This document shows, one piece after another, positions 29,505 to 40,099 of a stretch of DNA of 64,000 nt. Below the pieces are notes generated by a model. That model made no database searches. It was given only the letters and a program-made list of their open reading frames with translations, and was not told the DNA's origin. The stretch is from Dugong dugon. Lineage: Eukaryota > Chordata > Mammalia > Sirenia > Dugongidae. How positions within the stretch are numbered: the first letter of the stretch is position 1; the number at the start of each line of letters is the position of its first letter. The DNA lies in NCBI GenBank assembly GCA_030035585.1, contig CM057475.1:82911334-82975333 (forward strand), written 5' to 3'. The position numbers and the translations under genes were made by a program.

Positions 29505-30265
29505 TTTAATGTTGCTTTTTTCGAGGCTGTAAAGGGTTTAAGCTGCATTAAAGGAAAGAGAAGACCGTCAACAAGCCACATGACTGTCATTTCTATGGTG
29601 TTTCCCTCCACCTGTCTGCCAGCCAGCCTGTCCCGGGCCTGGCCAGCCCTGCTCACTGCTGTGGGGTGTTTTGCAGCTAGAAAAGCACCCCCAGACCAGG
29701 CCAAGCACAGGGTCAGCATTCAGTAAGCTTCACATGGCTGTGGTGCGGCCCAGGGGGCCGGAGGCTTTAAGGGCTTGGTTTGGACGGTTTCCTGGGACCA
29801 AGCCCAAGATCAGGGAGGAAGCCCTTCTCCACCCCCAGCCATGTTGGCCTTGGCCAGGGTCCCTCCTGATCCCCTCTCTAGATTCAGCCAGGCAACCCAC
29901 AGTCAGCTCAGAGGGGGCCATGCCCCCCAGCCCGCGGCAGCCGGGCAATTCTTCCGAGGACGGAGGGTGTGGGACGGCCTTGGAACCAGGTCCTTTGAGA
30001 GATATACTCAGAGTGAGCCCAGAACAGGCACCACCCCTGACCCAGTCAGAAAGGGGTGGGTGTGGGGCCAAGAGGGCCAGTGGGGAGAGGTACCCAGGCC
30101 CACCACACCCTAGCTCATCAAGCCTGATGCATTTTAATCAGGCACTGCAGAAACTCCCACAGCCTCCTAGAAACCAGTGGTTGGTGGGGGAAGCCAGCAG
30201 GGGCAGGTAGGTGGCACTGGGCTGGGTCCAGCTGACCCCTTATTCACCTTCTACCCCATAGAGAA

Positions 30266-30427
30266 GGAGGCCTGGTGGTGCAGTGGTTAAGCGCTTGGCT
30301 GCTAACTGAAAGGTTGGTGGTTCGAGTCTGCTTCCATAAAGACTCATAGCCTTGGAAACCCTATGGGGCAATTCTACCATGTCCTGTAGGGCTGCTATGA
30401 GTCCAAATCGACTCAACAGCAACAGGT
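30266..30427 (+). mobile_element. AfroSINE, short-core variant, with target duplication
   Basis: GGCCTGGTGGTGCAGTGGTT, AAGCGCTTGGCTGCTAAC, GGTTGGTGGTTCGAGTC, GACTCATAGCCTTGGAAACC and CGACTCAACAGCAACAGG. Flanked by CCCATAGAGA (about 30255) and CCTATAGAGA (about 30430), a probable diverged target duplication. Confidence 0.88.
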
Positions 30428-30439
30428 ATCCTATAGAGA

Positions 30440-30655
30440 GGGAGTCCCTGGGTGGCAAACTTGACTAACACGCTCTGCGGCTCACCAAAAGGCCAGTGGT
30501 GCAGCTCTGCCCAGAGGCACCTCAGAAGAAAAGCCTGGCCATCTACTTCCGGAAAATCAGCCACTGAAAACCCGACAGAGCACAGCTCTATTCTGACACA
30601 CGTGGGGTCACCATGAATCAGAGTCGACTCCACGGCAACTACGGTAACTGGTTTT
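30440..30655 (+). mobile_element. AfroSINE, full length
   Basis: GGGAGTCCCTGGGTGGCAAAC, CTCTGCGGCTCACCAAAAGG, AAAGCCTGGCCATCTACTTCC, CACAGCTCTATTCTGACAC and CAGAGTCGACTCCACGGCAA. It starts directly at the target duplication of the preceding SINE. Confidence 0.9.
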
Positions 30656-32758
30656 CTTCTAGACAATGGGGCTTTAAAAATGGTGTCCAAGTTCATGTGA
30701 AAGAAAGATAGCACATATCACATGGGGCAGAGCGAAAGCAGGGCGGAGCACAAAGAGTCTGTCTCTTGGGGCCCTGGGAACCGCGGGAGCTGCAGGGTAG
30801 GGTTTGGGGAACTCTGCCCTGGCACACATACCTGGGTAACCTCATCCACTGCCCATCCCACTTCTGCCCTGCCTCCACCTGCCCCCTGAAAGCTCAGCAA
30901 GTCCCTGGATGTATTGTCACCCCCTCCCCAAACTGCTTCTCCACCTGGTGACAGGCTGGAGCCTGGGTGTTGCCCGTGAAGCCCCCTGTGCATGTAACAC
31001 CCCAGATCTTTCTGAGCCACTCCCCCTCTTACCCCCCCACACCCACCACTTCAGCCCTCCCCACCCAACAGACCCGTGCTTCCCAACCCTGCACTGGCGG
31101 GGTGCCCCTTGGGTGACTGCCGGCTTCAGCCTCACTCAAGCATCCCCTCCCCTTGCAGTCCTGGCAGACCCCCTGCACCCACAGCCCCTGCACATACTGC
31201 CGCCCCACTCTGCCGGCCTGGGAAGGGTCTGCTGGGCTGTGCCCTGTTCCCAGCAGGGACCTCGGGTGCGAAGAGCTTCTCACCTGGCACCTGAATTCAG
31301 GTGCAACTGTTGTGCCGATGGCTCTGCCCCTCCCCCTCCCCCTCAGGTGCTACCTGGGACGTGGGGGAGGGGTCCTTGCTGCCTGGTATTCCTGCACCAG
31401 TCGGCCCCGCCCACCTCCTCCCGGGGCTGCAAGCGCCGGCGGGTAGGTCAGAGGTCAGGCCCTTCCGGGCGGGGCAGTCACCGAGGCCTCCGGGTGGGGT
31501 TCTCACGGTGGGGGAGGCCAGGCCTGCGGGAGGTCCACACCACCCAGAGGACTGACGCTCGCTGCGTTCCCCAGGGCCCCTGATGCCTGGCGCGCGCCTC
31601 TACTCTTCGGGCCTCCGTCCTTACGCCTGTGAAATCGAGGCAGTGAGGTGCGCTCAGCCGTGTCTGCGCAGCGCGGCCGCGGGAGGGCGAGGTGGACGGC
31701 GGCGCCTGGGGCAGCGGCCACGGCGCTGGTCAGGGCCAGGCAAGGCGGGCGGCGTCCGGGTTGTCAAGACAACCCCGCCGCCCGGCTGCTGGGCCTGGTC
31801 GACCGCAGCAAGCCGGGCTGAAAGTGGTCGGGCCCGGCTTGGAGCCAAGGTCACGGCCACGGGTAGCCCATGGGGCGATTACGGTCCCGAGCCGGGTGCG
31901 ACGCGCAAGCGCTTCAGGAAGTCGGGAGATTTTACTCGGCTGAAGGCGCCGGGGATCAGGGCGGGGATCCACGCCCCACTCTCCCACCCCCGCGGCCAGC
32001 TGCTGCGCCTGGGGAGCCCCGCTCTGGGGAGCCGGTTCTTTCCATGTGAACTGGCTGCAAGGCGCCCTGGCGGGGTCGCACGCAACCCGCTGTTTCCCCA
32101 GCGACCTCAAGCGGAGTCACCTTTCCCAATCCTGGTGCTGGCCACCCCCAGGCGCACAGGGAGGTCCCGAACCGGGCGCCGCCCTCCACGTCCCGCGTCT
32201 CCTCGGCCCAGCCTGACCGGCTTCCTGCGCGCGCCCGGGGACTTCCTCCCCGCAGTGCTCGGGAGCCGCCGGCGCCCTGAGCGGGGGCGCTGCGGGACCA
32301 CGACACCCCGGGGCATCCAGGCGCTGCACCTGGGGCAGGGGCCCGGAAGGGAGACCCCGGGGGAGGGGAAGCCGTGGAGGGGTCCCAGGACAAGGGAGGG
32401 GCAGGGGTGCCCTAAAGAAGGAGCCTGGGGAAAGGGAACTGGGACAGAGGCCGAGGGAGGGTGTCCCGGGCCAACCCTAGGCTCCTCGGTCTCAGGGTCG
32501 TCCTCTCCAACCCTGGTGCCGGCCGCCCCAGGCGCACGGGGCGGAACTGGCGGCCTGCGCAGTCCCGGGGTGGAACGCAGACCCTTCCCCGTCCCGGCGG
32601 GGCTCCGCAGTGCATTTGCAAACCGAGTTCTGGAAGCAGGCCTGGCGCGAGTCCGGGTTTGCGGCGCGCGGCTACAGGGGAACGGGTGCGGGCGCGGCGC
32701 GGCAGGCGTGAAGATGGGCCCCGGGTCCGCCCGGCGGCCAGCCCGGCCCGGAGCGCTG

Positions 32759-32766
32759 TGACGTAA
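32759..32766 (+). promoter_or_regulatory. PWWP2B: CRE-like site TGACGTAA
   Basis: TGACGTAA is a CREB/ATF-type site, 106 bases upstream of the PWWP2B start codon and within the CpG island. A second GCGTCACG lies at about 32783. Binding is not shown. Confidence 0.45.
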
Positions 32767-32864
32767 GCCCGGCCGCCCGGCGGCGTCACGCGCGGGGCTG
32801 ACCCGGCGGCGGCGGGCGGGGCGCGGAGGCCGAGCCCGCGCCGGGCCCGGGACGCGGCGGGAGC

Positions 32865-32989
32865 ATGGAGCCGCGCGCCGGCTGCCGACTGCCCGTGCTG
32901 GTGGAGCTGGTGGCCCCCGGCGCACTGGTGGTCACCTGGAGCTGTGGCGAACGCCGCTTCACCGGGATCTTGCTGGACTGTACGCACAG
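32865..32989 (+). CDS. PWWP2B: PWWP2B coding exon 1
   Basis: The start ATG at 32865 has A at -3 and G at +4, a strong initiation context. The exon encodes MEPRAGCRLPVLVELVAPGA then LVVTWSCGERRFTGILLDCT, H, and two bases of an Arg codon, followed by the donor GTGAGC at 32990. This matches the human PWWP2B start (MEPRAGCRLPVRVEQVVNGALVVTVSCGERSFAGILLDCT, from memory) almost throughout. The N-terminal block is conserved between PWWP2A and PWWP2B. The exon sits inside the CpG island. Confidence 0.93.
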
Positions 32990-35900
32990 GTGAGCTGCCC
33001 GGGGCCCCCGCCGCGCCGGCCGCTCCCGGGCCCCGCGCTGCGCGTCTGCGGCGCCAGGTTTCCGGGCGCGCGAGCGCGGCCGCCCCTCGGGTGGGGGCGG
33101 GGGGGCGAAAGCTGCTCTTCAAGTGGGCGCGACTTTTCGGGAAGGGAGAACTGGTGCGGGGGGCCGGGCCGCGCCGGGCGGGGTAGAGGAGGCTGGGGGT
33201 CCCGAGTCGGAGCCTAGGGCTCGGTGGGGGAGGGGGGGCGCAAGCCTCCGCGCCTGGCCGCCGCGTGTCGCCGGGCGACCCAACTCCCCCACGTCTGCCA
33301 CAATTAGCACACTTTTCTTTGTTCCGACGCACTGTTGAACTCAGCCGTCTTCAGAAGTGTCGTGACCTTGGGGGGGTAGGGGGGTGGGCAGGTGAGCGCC
33401 GGACCTCACTTGTCACTTGCCCACAAGTGGGAGTGTGGCGCCTAATGTCACGGTCCCCCACGGGACTCGGAGAAGTGACCAGGGCTGAGGTTTGGATTCA
33501 GACAAGCAGTTGTGCCCAGCTTAGGACTGGAAAACAGCGTTTGGTTAAGAGCGTGGCGCTGAGGAGTGCCGGGAGACAAGTTACAGGAGAGCTGTAGCCG
33601 CAGCCAGCCCGAGTCCGTGGGGGGAGCGCGGCAGGCTGGGGCAGACCCATCCAGCGCCCCTCCGCACCTGTGCGCCGCTGCAGTGGCTCTGTGAGGCAGA
33701 TAAGTCTCCTGGATACCAGTCACGTGGGAATGAGCTGTCACCTCCATAAATGATTAGGCATTAATCACACACTAATGGCCCTTGTCTTGCTGGACTTTAT
33801 TTTGAGATGGCACACAGTAATGGCCCTCTGGCAGAGGCCCCCCCACCTTCTCCCCGGGTGCCCAGGTTCTGCCCTGTGGGGGTATGTGGCGGGGAGGCCT
33901 GTCCTCCTTGCCCGTGATCTGCTGACATGATCTCTTCATTAGATGTGCTAGGAACCATTTATGCACAAGTCATGTGACTTAACATATGGCCTCCCCTGTG
34001 AGGCCGCCCTTCTCTGGCAGTGACCGCAGGGGGCACTTGGCAGGACAGAGTGGCACTTGGGGGCTGCAGTGGAGGACCTGGTGCTGGGGCACCGTGGTCC
34101 CCATCCATCCACGGCCCCTGCCTCCTCCACCAGGCCGGGCTTGGCTGCACCTGGTCTGGGTGGCCGGCAGCCCTGATGGGCAGCTGCTCGCTGGGCCCGG
34201 GCAGCACAGGGCTGTCCTCCCACCCCGGCTCTGCCTGCACAGCCTGCCTGGCCGCTCTTCCCTGAGGAGGGGCACTTGCAGCAGAGGGCGCCTCTATTTT
34301 CTGAGGAGGCCATATGACTCAGGATAAGGAGACTAAGGCACCCCCGACTTGTGGCTGGGGATGTCTGCAGGAGCTGGAGGCTCTCCCTTCCTCCGTGCCC
34401 TCACTCTGCCCCCACCTGGGCTTCCCTCCCTGAGGGTTGCCGCTAGCCTGGTCAGTGGATCCCCCACCCCCTCTCTGGGAGGAAGCAGGCCTGGGCCTGG
34501 CTGGGTCGTGAAAACAGGCAGCCATGTCGTAGCCACGCTCCACTGTAACCGAGCTGCCCAGAGCCAGGAGAGGCCTGAGTGGGTGCAGCCCGCTCAGCCT
34601 GGGCTTTCTGTCTGCAGCTGACCCTTGTGTCCTTGTAGAGAATCCAGGATGAACCTGGCCCCGCCTGTTCTCTGAGGCCCCCTCCCCAACCCTTCCTGCG
34701 GCCGCCTGCCGTCCTCTCTTTGCTGGTGGCCCGGCCCGCCTGATCCCAGTTCTGTACCCGCGATGTTAGCAGTCGCAGTGCTGGCTCCACAGCCCATTTA
34801 CTGGCAAGACCTGGGAGGCCTGGGTGCCCTGGGCAGTGGGAGGCGTCCCTGGGATCTGTTTCTCCCGTTGCCTGGGGACCGCAGTGCCTGGCGCCTGCCT
34901 CACCCCAGGCATGTGGCGGTGGCAGGGCCCTGCATTGGAGGCCTGGTCACTGCGTGGGCGCGGGCTGGCACCAGGCAGCCTGGAGCTTAGAGTTCATGTC
35001 CTCCCACCCCCCTCCACGTGGGGCAGGCTGGGTCTGCACAGGGCAGATGGTCACAGGGAGTAACTGTCACCGCATATCCCCCTGGCTGGACTTAGCTATC
35101 ACACCATGGGGCCTGGTCACACATGTCGTATCGCTGATGGGAGTCGGCTCAGTGTTTGCTGTCAGGCGGGTTCAGGAGATGGCTTTTGTCCCTTGGCGCC
35201 ATGTTGCAGTACAGACGTCAGAGCAAACTTGGCCGTGGCCAAGCCCTGAGTCGTCCTCCTCCGGTCTGGAACCCGCTGTGTGTCCTGAGTCATGCCTCAG
35301 CTTCTCCAGTGTGTGCTTGCTCTGTGTTTAGATTCACTTATTGGGCGCCTGCTGTGTGCCAGGCAGCGTGCCAAGTCGTGGACACACGGATGGGAGTGGT
35401 CCTCCAGCGCCCGAGAGCGCAGGGCTTCCTTCCAGAGCTGTGGACGCAGATGACCAGGCCTGCCCGGCCTGATGGCCATCAGCTCCCCAAGGTGGGGATG
35501 TCGTTCTGGATGATTTAGGGGTGTGCCCAAAGCCAAATAGTGAAGGGCTGGTCTCGTGGACGGAGGGCTTACTAGGGTGGGCGGATGCCACAGGAGGGAG
35601 CTGGCCACCTTGGATGGTCTTGGGAGTGTCTTCTGAGGAGGTGGTCTCTGCGTGAGTGGGAAAGGGGGCTGGCCTTGTTGCTGGGCGGGGGGTGCCTCGG
35701 AGAGCTCAGAGGGTGACTGGTCGGGGCTGAGCTGGCTCGGTCAAGGAGGATGGTTCCTAAACCCTTGAGGCCAGCCCTCTGGGGCCCAGTGAGTGCCAGG
35801 CTGTGGGGGAGGGGCTGCGCTGGTGTCCAGCCAGGGTGCCCCTGCCTATCTGTGGTTCCCCAACCCCCTGAGCAGAGGTGGACTGGCAGAGGTGCTGTCT

Positions 35901-38073
35901 TCCCTGCAGGGATGTGCTGGCCCCACCCGCCCTTGGCCCAGCCCACAGCTGTCTTGGGAGCACCCAGCCAGGGGTGCACAGCTGCCAGCAGGACAGGCTC
36001 GGGGTGGGACTCAGGCCTGTTCCCCGGCCACACGGAGAGCTTAACGTGCTCCACAAGCTGGGCTGTAGACACACCTAAAGTTTGTGTTCCAGAATATGGG
36101 GAGGGGTGGGGGGGCCCAGAGAGGACACAGACCAGAGGGAGGGCAGACAGCTGTCATGGGGGTGCCAGCAGCCTCTAGGACCTGGGTCTACAGAACCGGT
36201 GGGCAGACCAGGAGGCTGCAGGGGTGCGGCCCAGGGGTCTGACCCACTCAGGACGTAGCCTCCAGGGTGGGTGGGGCCTCGGGTGGGCCCCTCCTGCCTG
36301 GGCAGACACACCTTGGGGGTGGGGCAGGGGCACCGGGGAGGCTCAGCCACCGTGTCTCACTTGAGTCTCTGGCCCTTTCTCCCTGGGCCTCCATCCTTCC
36401 TGGGATGCCACAGCCTCTCCTGGGCAGAGGGGTGGCCTCGGTGTCCCTGGGGAGTTCTGACTCCCCAGCCCCTTGAGGGGGTACTACTCTTTGCTCGGAT
36501 GTGCCCCCCTTAGAGCCTCCTGGATTTCCTATTCCTGCCTCAGTTTCCCCAGCCTTTCCTCAGAGCCAAGGTTATTTGCCCCCTCATTGTCCCCCACCCC
36601 GATCCTGAGTTCAGATTTCCTTCCTGGTCCTCAGTTTTCTTGTGGAGACCTTGTGCAGCCTGGTCCTCAGGCCCTGAGGCTGTGTCTGGCCCTAGCCCTA
36701 CCCTGGGAGGACCCCTCCTGCCTGCCTTCTTCCCACCCTGGATTGGGCCTGCCCCGTAGGCTGCGCCTACCTGTGTGGGGCCCAGTGAGGCCAGGGGCGC
36801 CCAGCACAGCCCTGGGCAGGGTGCGTGGGGTGGCATGGGCCCCCCCCCTCAGGGCCTGGCAGGGCCCTGCTTCCCCCCGGAGCTTCCTGAGACCTGGGGG
36901 TCCCCTGGGGGCACTGCTGAGCCGACTGGGGCCTCTGTGCCCAGGGGTGGGCAAACATGAGTCTGGCAAAGGGCGGGGGAGAACACGGCCAGGGTATCAC
37001 GCCCTCTACCCAGGATCCCTGGGGATCCTGCCCTTGTCGGGAGCCAGCTGAGTTCCCAGTGGGACGGCAGCAAGTCCTTCTGGAGCACACCTGGAGGATT
37101 AGGTCCCTGCCCCGAAGCTGAGTGGTCAGAGGCCTGAGGGCCAGATGAAATGGGCACTCAGCGCCACTCTGCCTGGGCACGTTGCCTGGCCTCACTTGCC
37201 TGTGAGTGAAATGGATATGAGGATGTAGGCCTCATGGGGTGGTTTCAGCATCATGGGAACTAATGCCCCAGATGCCTGCGCTGCCTGTCTGAGACTCACA
37301 GGGCCAGGGCGTGTCACCCCCCACCCCTTAGGCCTGGGGCTGAGCCCAGCCCTGCTGTTCACCCCCAGGTGCTGTACCCCCAGGCAGGTTGTTGCTATGG
37401 CCTGGGTCATCGGCTTCCCGAGAGAAGTATGGCGGCCTCCTGGTGCCAGTGTGGGTCACAGGGCCGCTGTGTCTAGGGCTGTCTCTGTGGGGTAGACAAC
37501 ACCCTCCCCTGCCCCAGGAGGCCACAACCCTGAGGGCCTGAGGGGTTCAAAACCTACTTCTCTAGGCCAGAGATGGTGCTGGCATAGGGTGGGGCAGTGT
37601 GGCTCAGGGCCAGAAGGGACCATGTGAGGACGAGGCTGTCCCGAATCCATGTACCAGGACCAGGGTGGACGTCCAGGCCCCAGCCTGCTCCTCAGGGGTA
37701 GGGGTGGGGTGGGGTAGTATAGGCCCCCACCTGGGGTCTGGCTCAGGTCAGGCCCAGGCCTCGGAGGGTGGACCAGTGGGTGGGCAGGCTCCAGCCCACG
37801 TCCCTGCCTGGCCACATTACAGGGCCAGCACCCCAGCCTTGGCGGCCTTCCTGGTCTGAGGGCCAAGGTGAGTCCTTCAGACCGTGATCCGGCCACTGAG
37901 GCCATCGGCCCCTCGGAGCCCCCCTAGACTCTTGGGGAACAGAGTAAATGGAGCAATCATTTAGAAATCGAAAAAGCAGAAAAGTCCATTTTAGTTTTCT
38001 ACTCTCTGACTAAATTAGAAAAGGAAAGTGCGTGATTCTAAACCTTTTTTCTCTTGGTTAAAAGTCTATTTTT

Positions 38074-38380
38074 TTAACTGACTGTTTCAGAGCAATTTTA
38101 GGTCTACAAGAGAATTGTTCAGAGTTCCCGTGGGCCCCCTGCCCCTGCACACTGCTAACACCCTGTATCCATTGGGTGCATTTGCTACCATGGATCAACC
38201 AACACTGATACATTGTTAACTCAAGTCCACAGTTTACATGAGGGTTCGCTCTGTGCTGTTCAGTCCTGTGGGTTTCGACAAACGCATGACGTCACGTGTC
38301 CACCATGACATATCGCGCAGAATAGCCTCACTGCCCTGAAAATGCCCCGTCCTCCACCGTTCGTCCCTCCCCGCCAGCCC
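38074..38380 (-). mobile_element. L1M fragment, antisense
   Basis: Starts after a T-run (the antisense poly(A)). GAGCAATTTTAGGTCTACAAG, CTGATACATTGTTAACTC, CACAGTTTACATGAGGGTTCG and CACTGCCCTGAAAATGCCC match the L1M 3'-type sequence also seen at 56100-56420. Confidence 0.7.
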
Positions 38381-38522
38381 CTGCAACCACTGACGTTTTC
38401 ACTGTCTAAAAGCCTCTTTTTTTGGATGGCAGAGGTAGAACGGGCACTTTTTATTCATGGCAGCGTTTTTAAACTTTTAATCCCATACCAGCCCACTCAC
38501 CCAATTCATTGCTTCTTTAAAC

Positions 38523-38696
38523 CAAGTGTTTCTCAACCGGGGGCCACCCGCCTCCCAAAGTGATATTTGGCAAAGTTTGGAGACTTTCTTGGTTGTCAGA
38601 ACTGGGAGAGGTGTGTCGCTGGCATTTGGTGGGTAGAGGCCAGGATTGCTGCTGAGCATCCTGCAAAGAATCATCCAGCCGAAAATATCGAGGGTG
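38523..38696 (+). mobile_element. MER5A-like hAT-Charlie MITE
   Basis: AAGTGTTTCTCAACCGGGGG, ATTTGGCAAAGTTTGGAGAC, TTGGTTGTCAGAACTGGGAG, GGTGGGTAGAGGCCAGGATT and CATCCAGCCGAAAATATCG follow the MER5A consensus order. The right terminal inverted repeat is missing. Confidence 0.8.
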
Positions 38697-40099
38697 TTAA
38701 AAGTCTATTTTTGTGCTTAAAAAATGACTGCTTTTAGCTGAAGCAGTCTTGAAAATTAAGATCTTGCTAAGAGATGTAGGTGCCTGCTGTTGAGGAGACA
38801 GGTAGTGTGTTGGCCTGGCTTCTTGTTCTGTGAACAGCCTCGTGTCCCTGGTGGTTTTCCTGGTGCGTGGTGAGCTCATTGCCAGGAACGGCCTGAGGGG
38901 CAGCCCTCGTCTGGCATGCAGGCAGCCTGTCTGCTCTGGGGACAAATCCTCCGAAGTCGATCGGGAGGTTCCAGCAAACCTCCAGCCTTTTAAGTGGAGG
39001 CCACCGGCCTGGTTGTAACCCACCTTTTTGGGAGCCTTTACCTGGCTCAGGTGTCTCAGGACAGGTGGTCTGGGAGTGCCGGTGTACTGTGAAGCCTTAG
39101 CTGTGGGCCCTCCCAAGAGTGGGTGCTCTGCCTCCTGCTTCCCCTTCCCCACCGATTGCATGGCCTCGGTGCCAGCCTAGGCCAGGTGAGGGCCTGGCTC
39201 TGCTCCCCAAGTCTGGAGCCCAGGAGCAGGGCTGTGGCTGGTAGGGCTTCTGGGGTCTCAGCCTTCTGCCTGAATCCCCCTCTGGAGGCCCCTATGGGAA
39301 GGGGCCTGGAGGTGCCAGGCTGGAGGGAATGTCCTTGCAGGCCTGCTGGTGGGTGGTGTGGACGGCACCCTTCCCAAGCATCTCTGAAAGCACGAGGGTG
39401 CTGGAAAGTATCGGGCCTCCCAGGATTCTGGGCATTCGGGCACAGCGGTGCTCACCCCCAGGCCAACCTCTGTCCTCACTGGGCTTGGCCACATGCAGCC
39501 CCCACCCTGGGCACATAGACACAAGTCAGGCCCTGGGTGGGTGCAGACGCCTGCCTGACACCCCACTCTAGGAGTCTCCTTGGGCCCCCCCAACCCCCCG
39601 GGAACCCTTCCTTGGGGAGGACCTATGAGCTAGAGGCCTGGGCGTGGGACCCAGGGTGTCTTCTGGAAGTGCCCCTGGCAAACACCAGCTGAGTCAAGCC
39701 AAGTGTCTGACCCAGACACCATGCTCTGGGCTGCCCGGGTCCTCACGCCCCAATATGAGGTCCTGGGAACCCCCTCGCTGTGACCTCATGCCCCCCCATT
39801 GCCAAGGGCTGGGACGCAGGACTCCTTGTGCCTCTGTCAGAGGGAGGGCCTTGCTGCTCGTCACCTAACTATAAAGTACATGGATTTGCCCAGGATGCCA
39901 GACGCGCATGCACACATAGGAGGGGGGTTGTTTGCATTTTCTTGAAAGTCCAGAAGTCCTGCCTGGCACTCTGGGCCACCCACCCCCTCAGCCAGCGGGG
40001 AGAGGGCCGGGCTGGGCTGGGCTGGGCAGAGGGAGGCAGGGAGGGCTGGCTGCTGCTCTCTGCCGTCCTGATTCTCTGGTTTCTGTCTCCTGCCCCCAG

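Larger units (their letters stand above)
29530..31500. other. Intergenic region between LRRC27 and PWWP2B
   Basis: Contains two AfroSINEs in tandem (30266-30655). The rest, 29530-30260 and 30660-31500, has no recognisable gene. GC content rises towards the CpG island. Confidence 0.7.
31500..33300 (+). promoter_or_regulatory. PWWP2B: CpG island with the PWWP2B promoter
   Basis: Dense CpG dinucleotides from about 31500 to 33300 around the PWWP2B start codon, unlike the CpG-poor flanks. GC boxes occur (GGGCGGGG at 32814-32821) and there is no TATA box near the likely start. This is the usual promoter type for a broadly expressed chromatin gene. The long overlapping open frames in this stretch (up to 392 codons) come from high GC. 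The exact transcription start cannot be read from sequence. Confidence 0.8.
32990..40099 (+). other. PWWP2B intron 1, 7.1 kb
   Basis: GC-rich throughout. It carries an L1M/MER5 composite insertion flanked by 16-bp direct repeats (38058-38712) and a likely antisense MIR at about 37185-37265. About 35310-35350 looks like an old mammal-wide repeat (ATTGGGCGCCTGCTGTGTGCC). The rest shows no recognisable feature. The frame of exon 2 stays open upstream to 39780, but that part lies before the splice acceptor and is not conserved. Confidence 0.75.

Noticed and set aside
31583-32761. 392-codon open frame on the + strand just upstream of PWWP2B, and a 272-codon frame opposite to it
   Set aside because: They lie in a CpG island, overlap each other on both strands, and are arginine/proline/glycine-rich without a recognisable domain. 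High GC content explains the lack of stops.
32412-33332. 306-codon minus-strand open frame across PWWP2B exon 1
   Set aside because: It is a shadow of the CpG island and of the real exon on the + strand; composition is typical of GC-rich noise.
39780-40099. Use of the ATG at 39780 as an alternative PWWP2B start
   Set aside because: The frame is open, but the sequence is not like PWWP2B, while exon 1 at 32865 gives the conserved N-terminus and correct phase.
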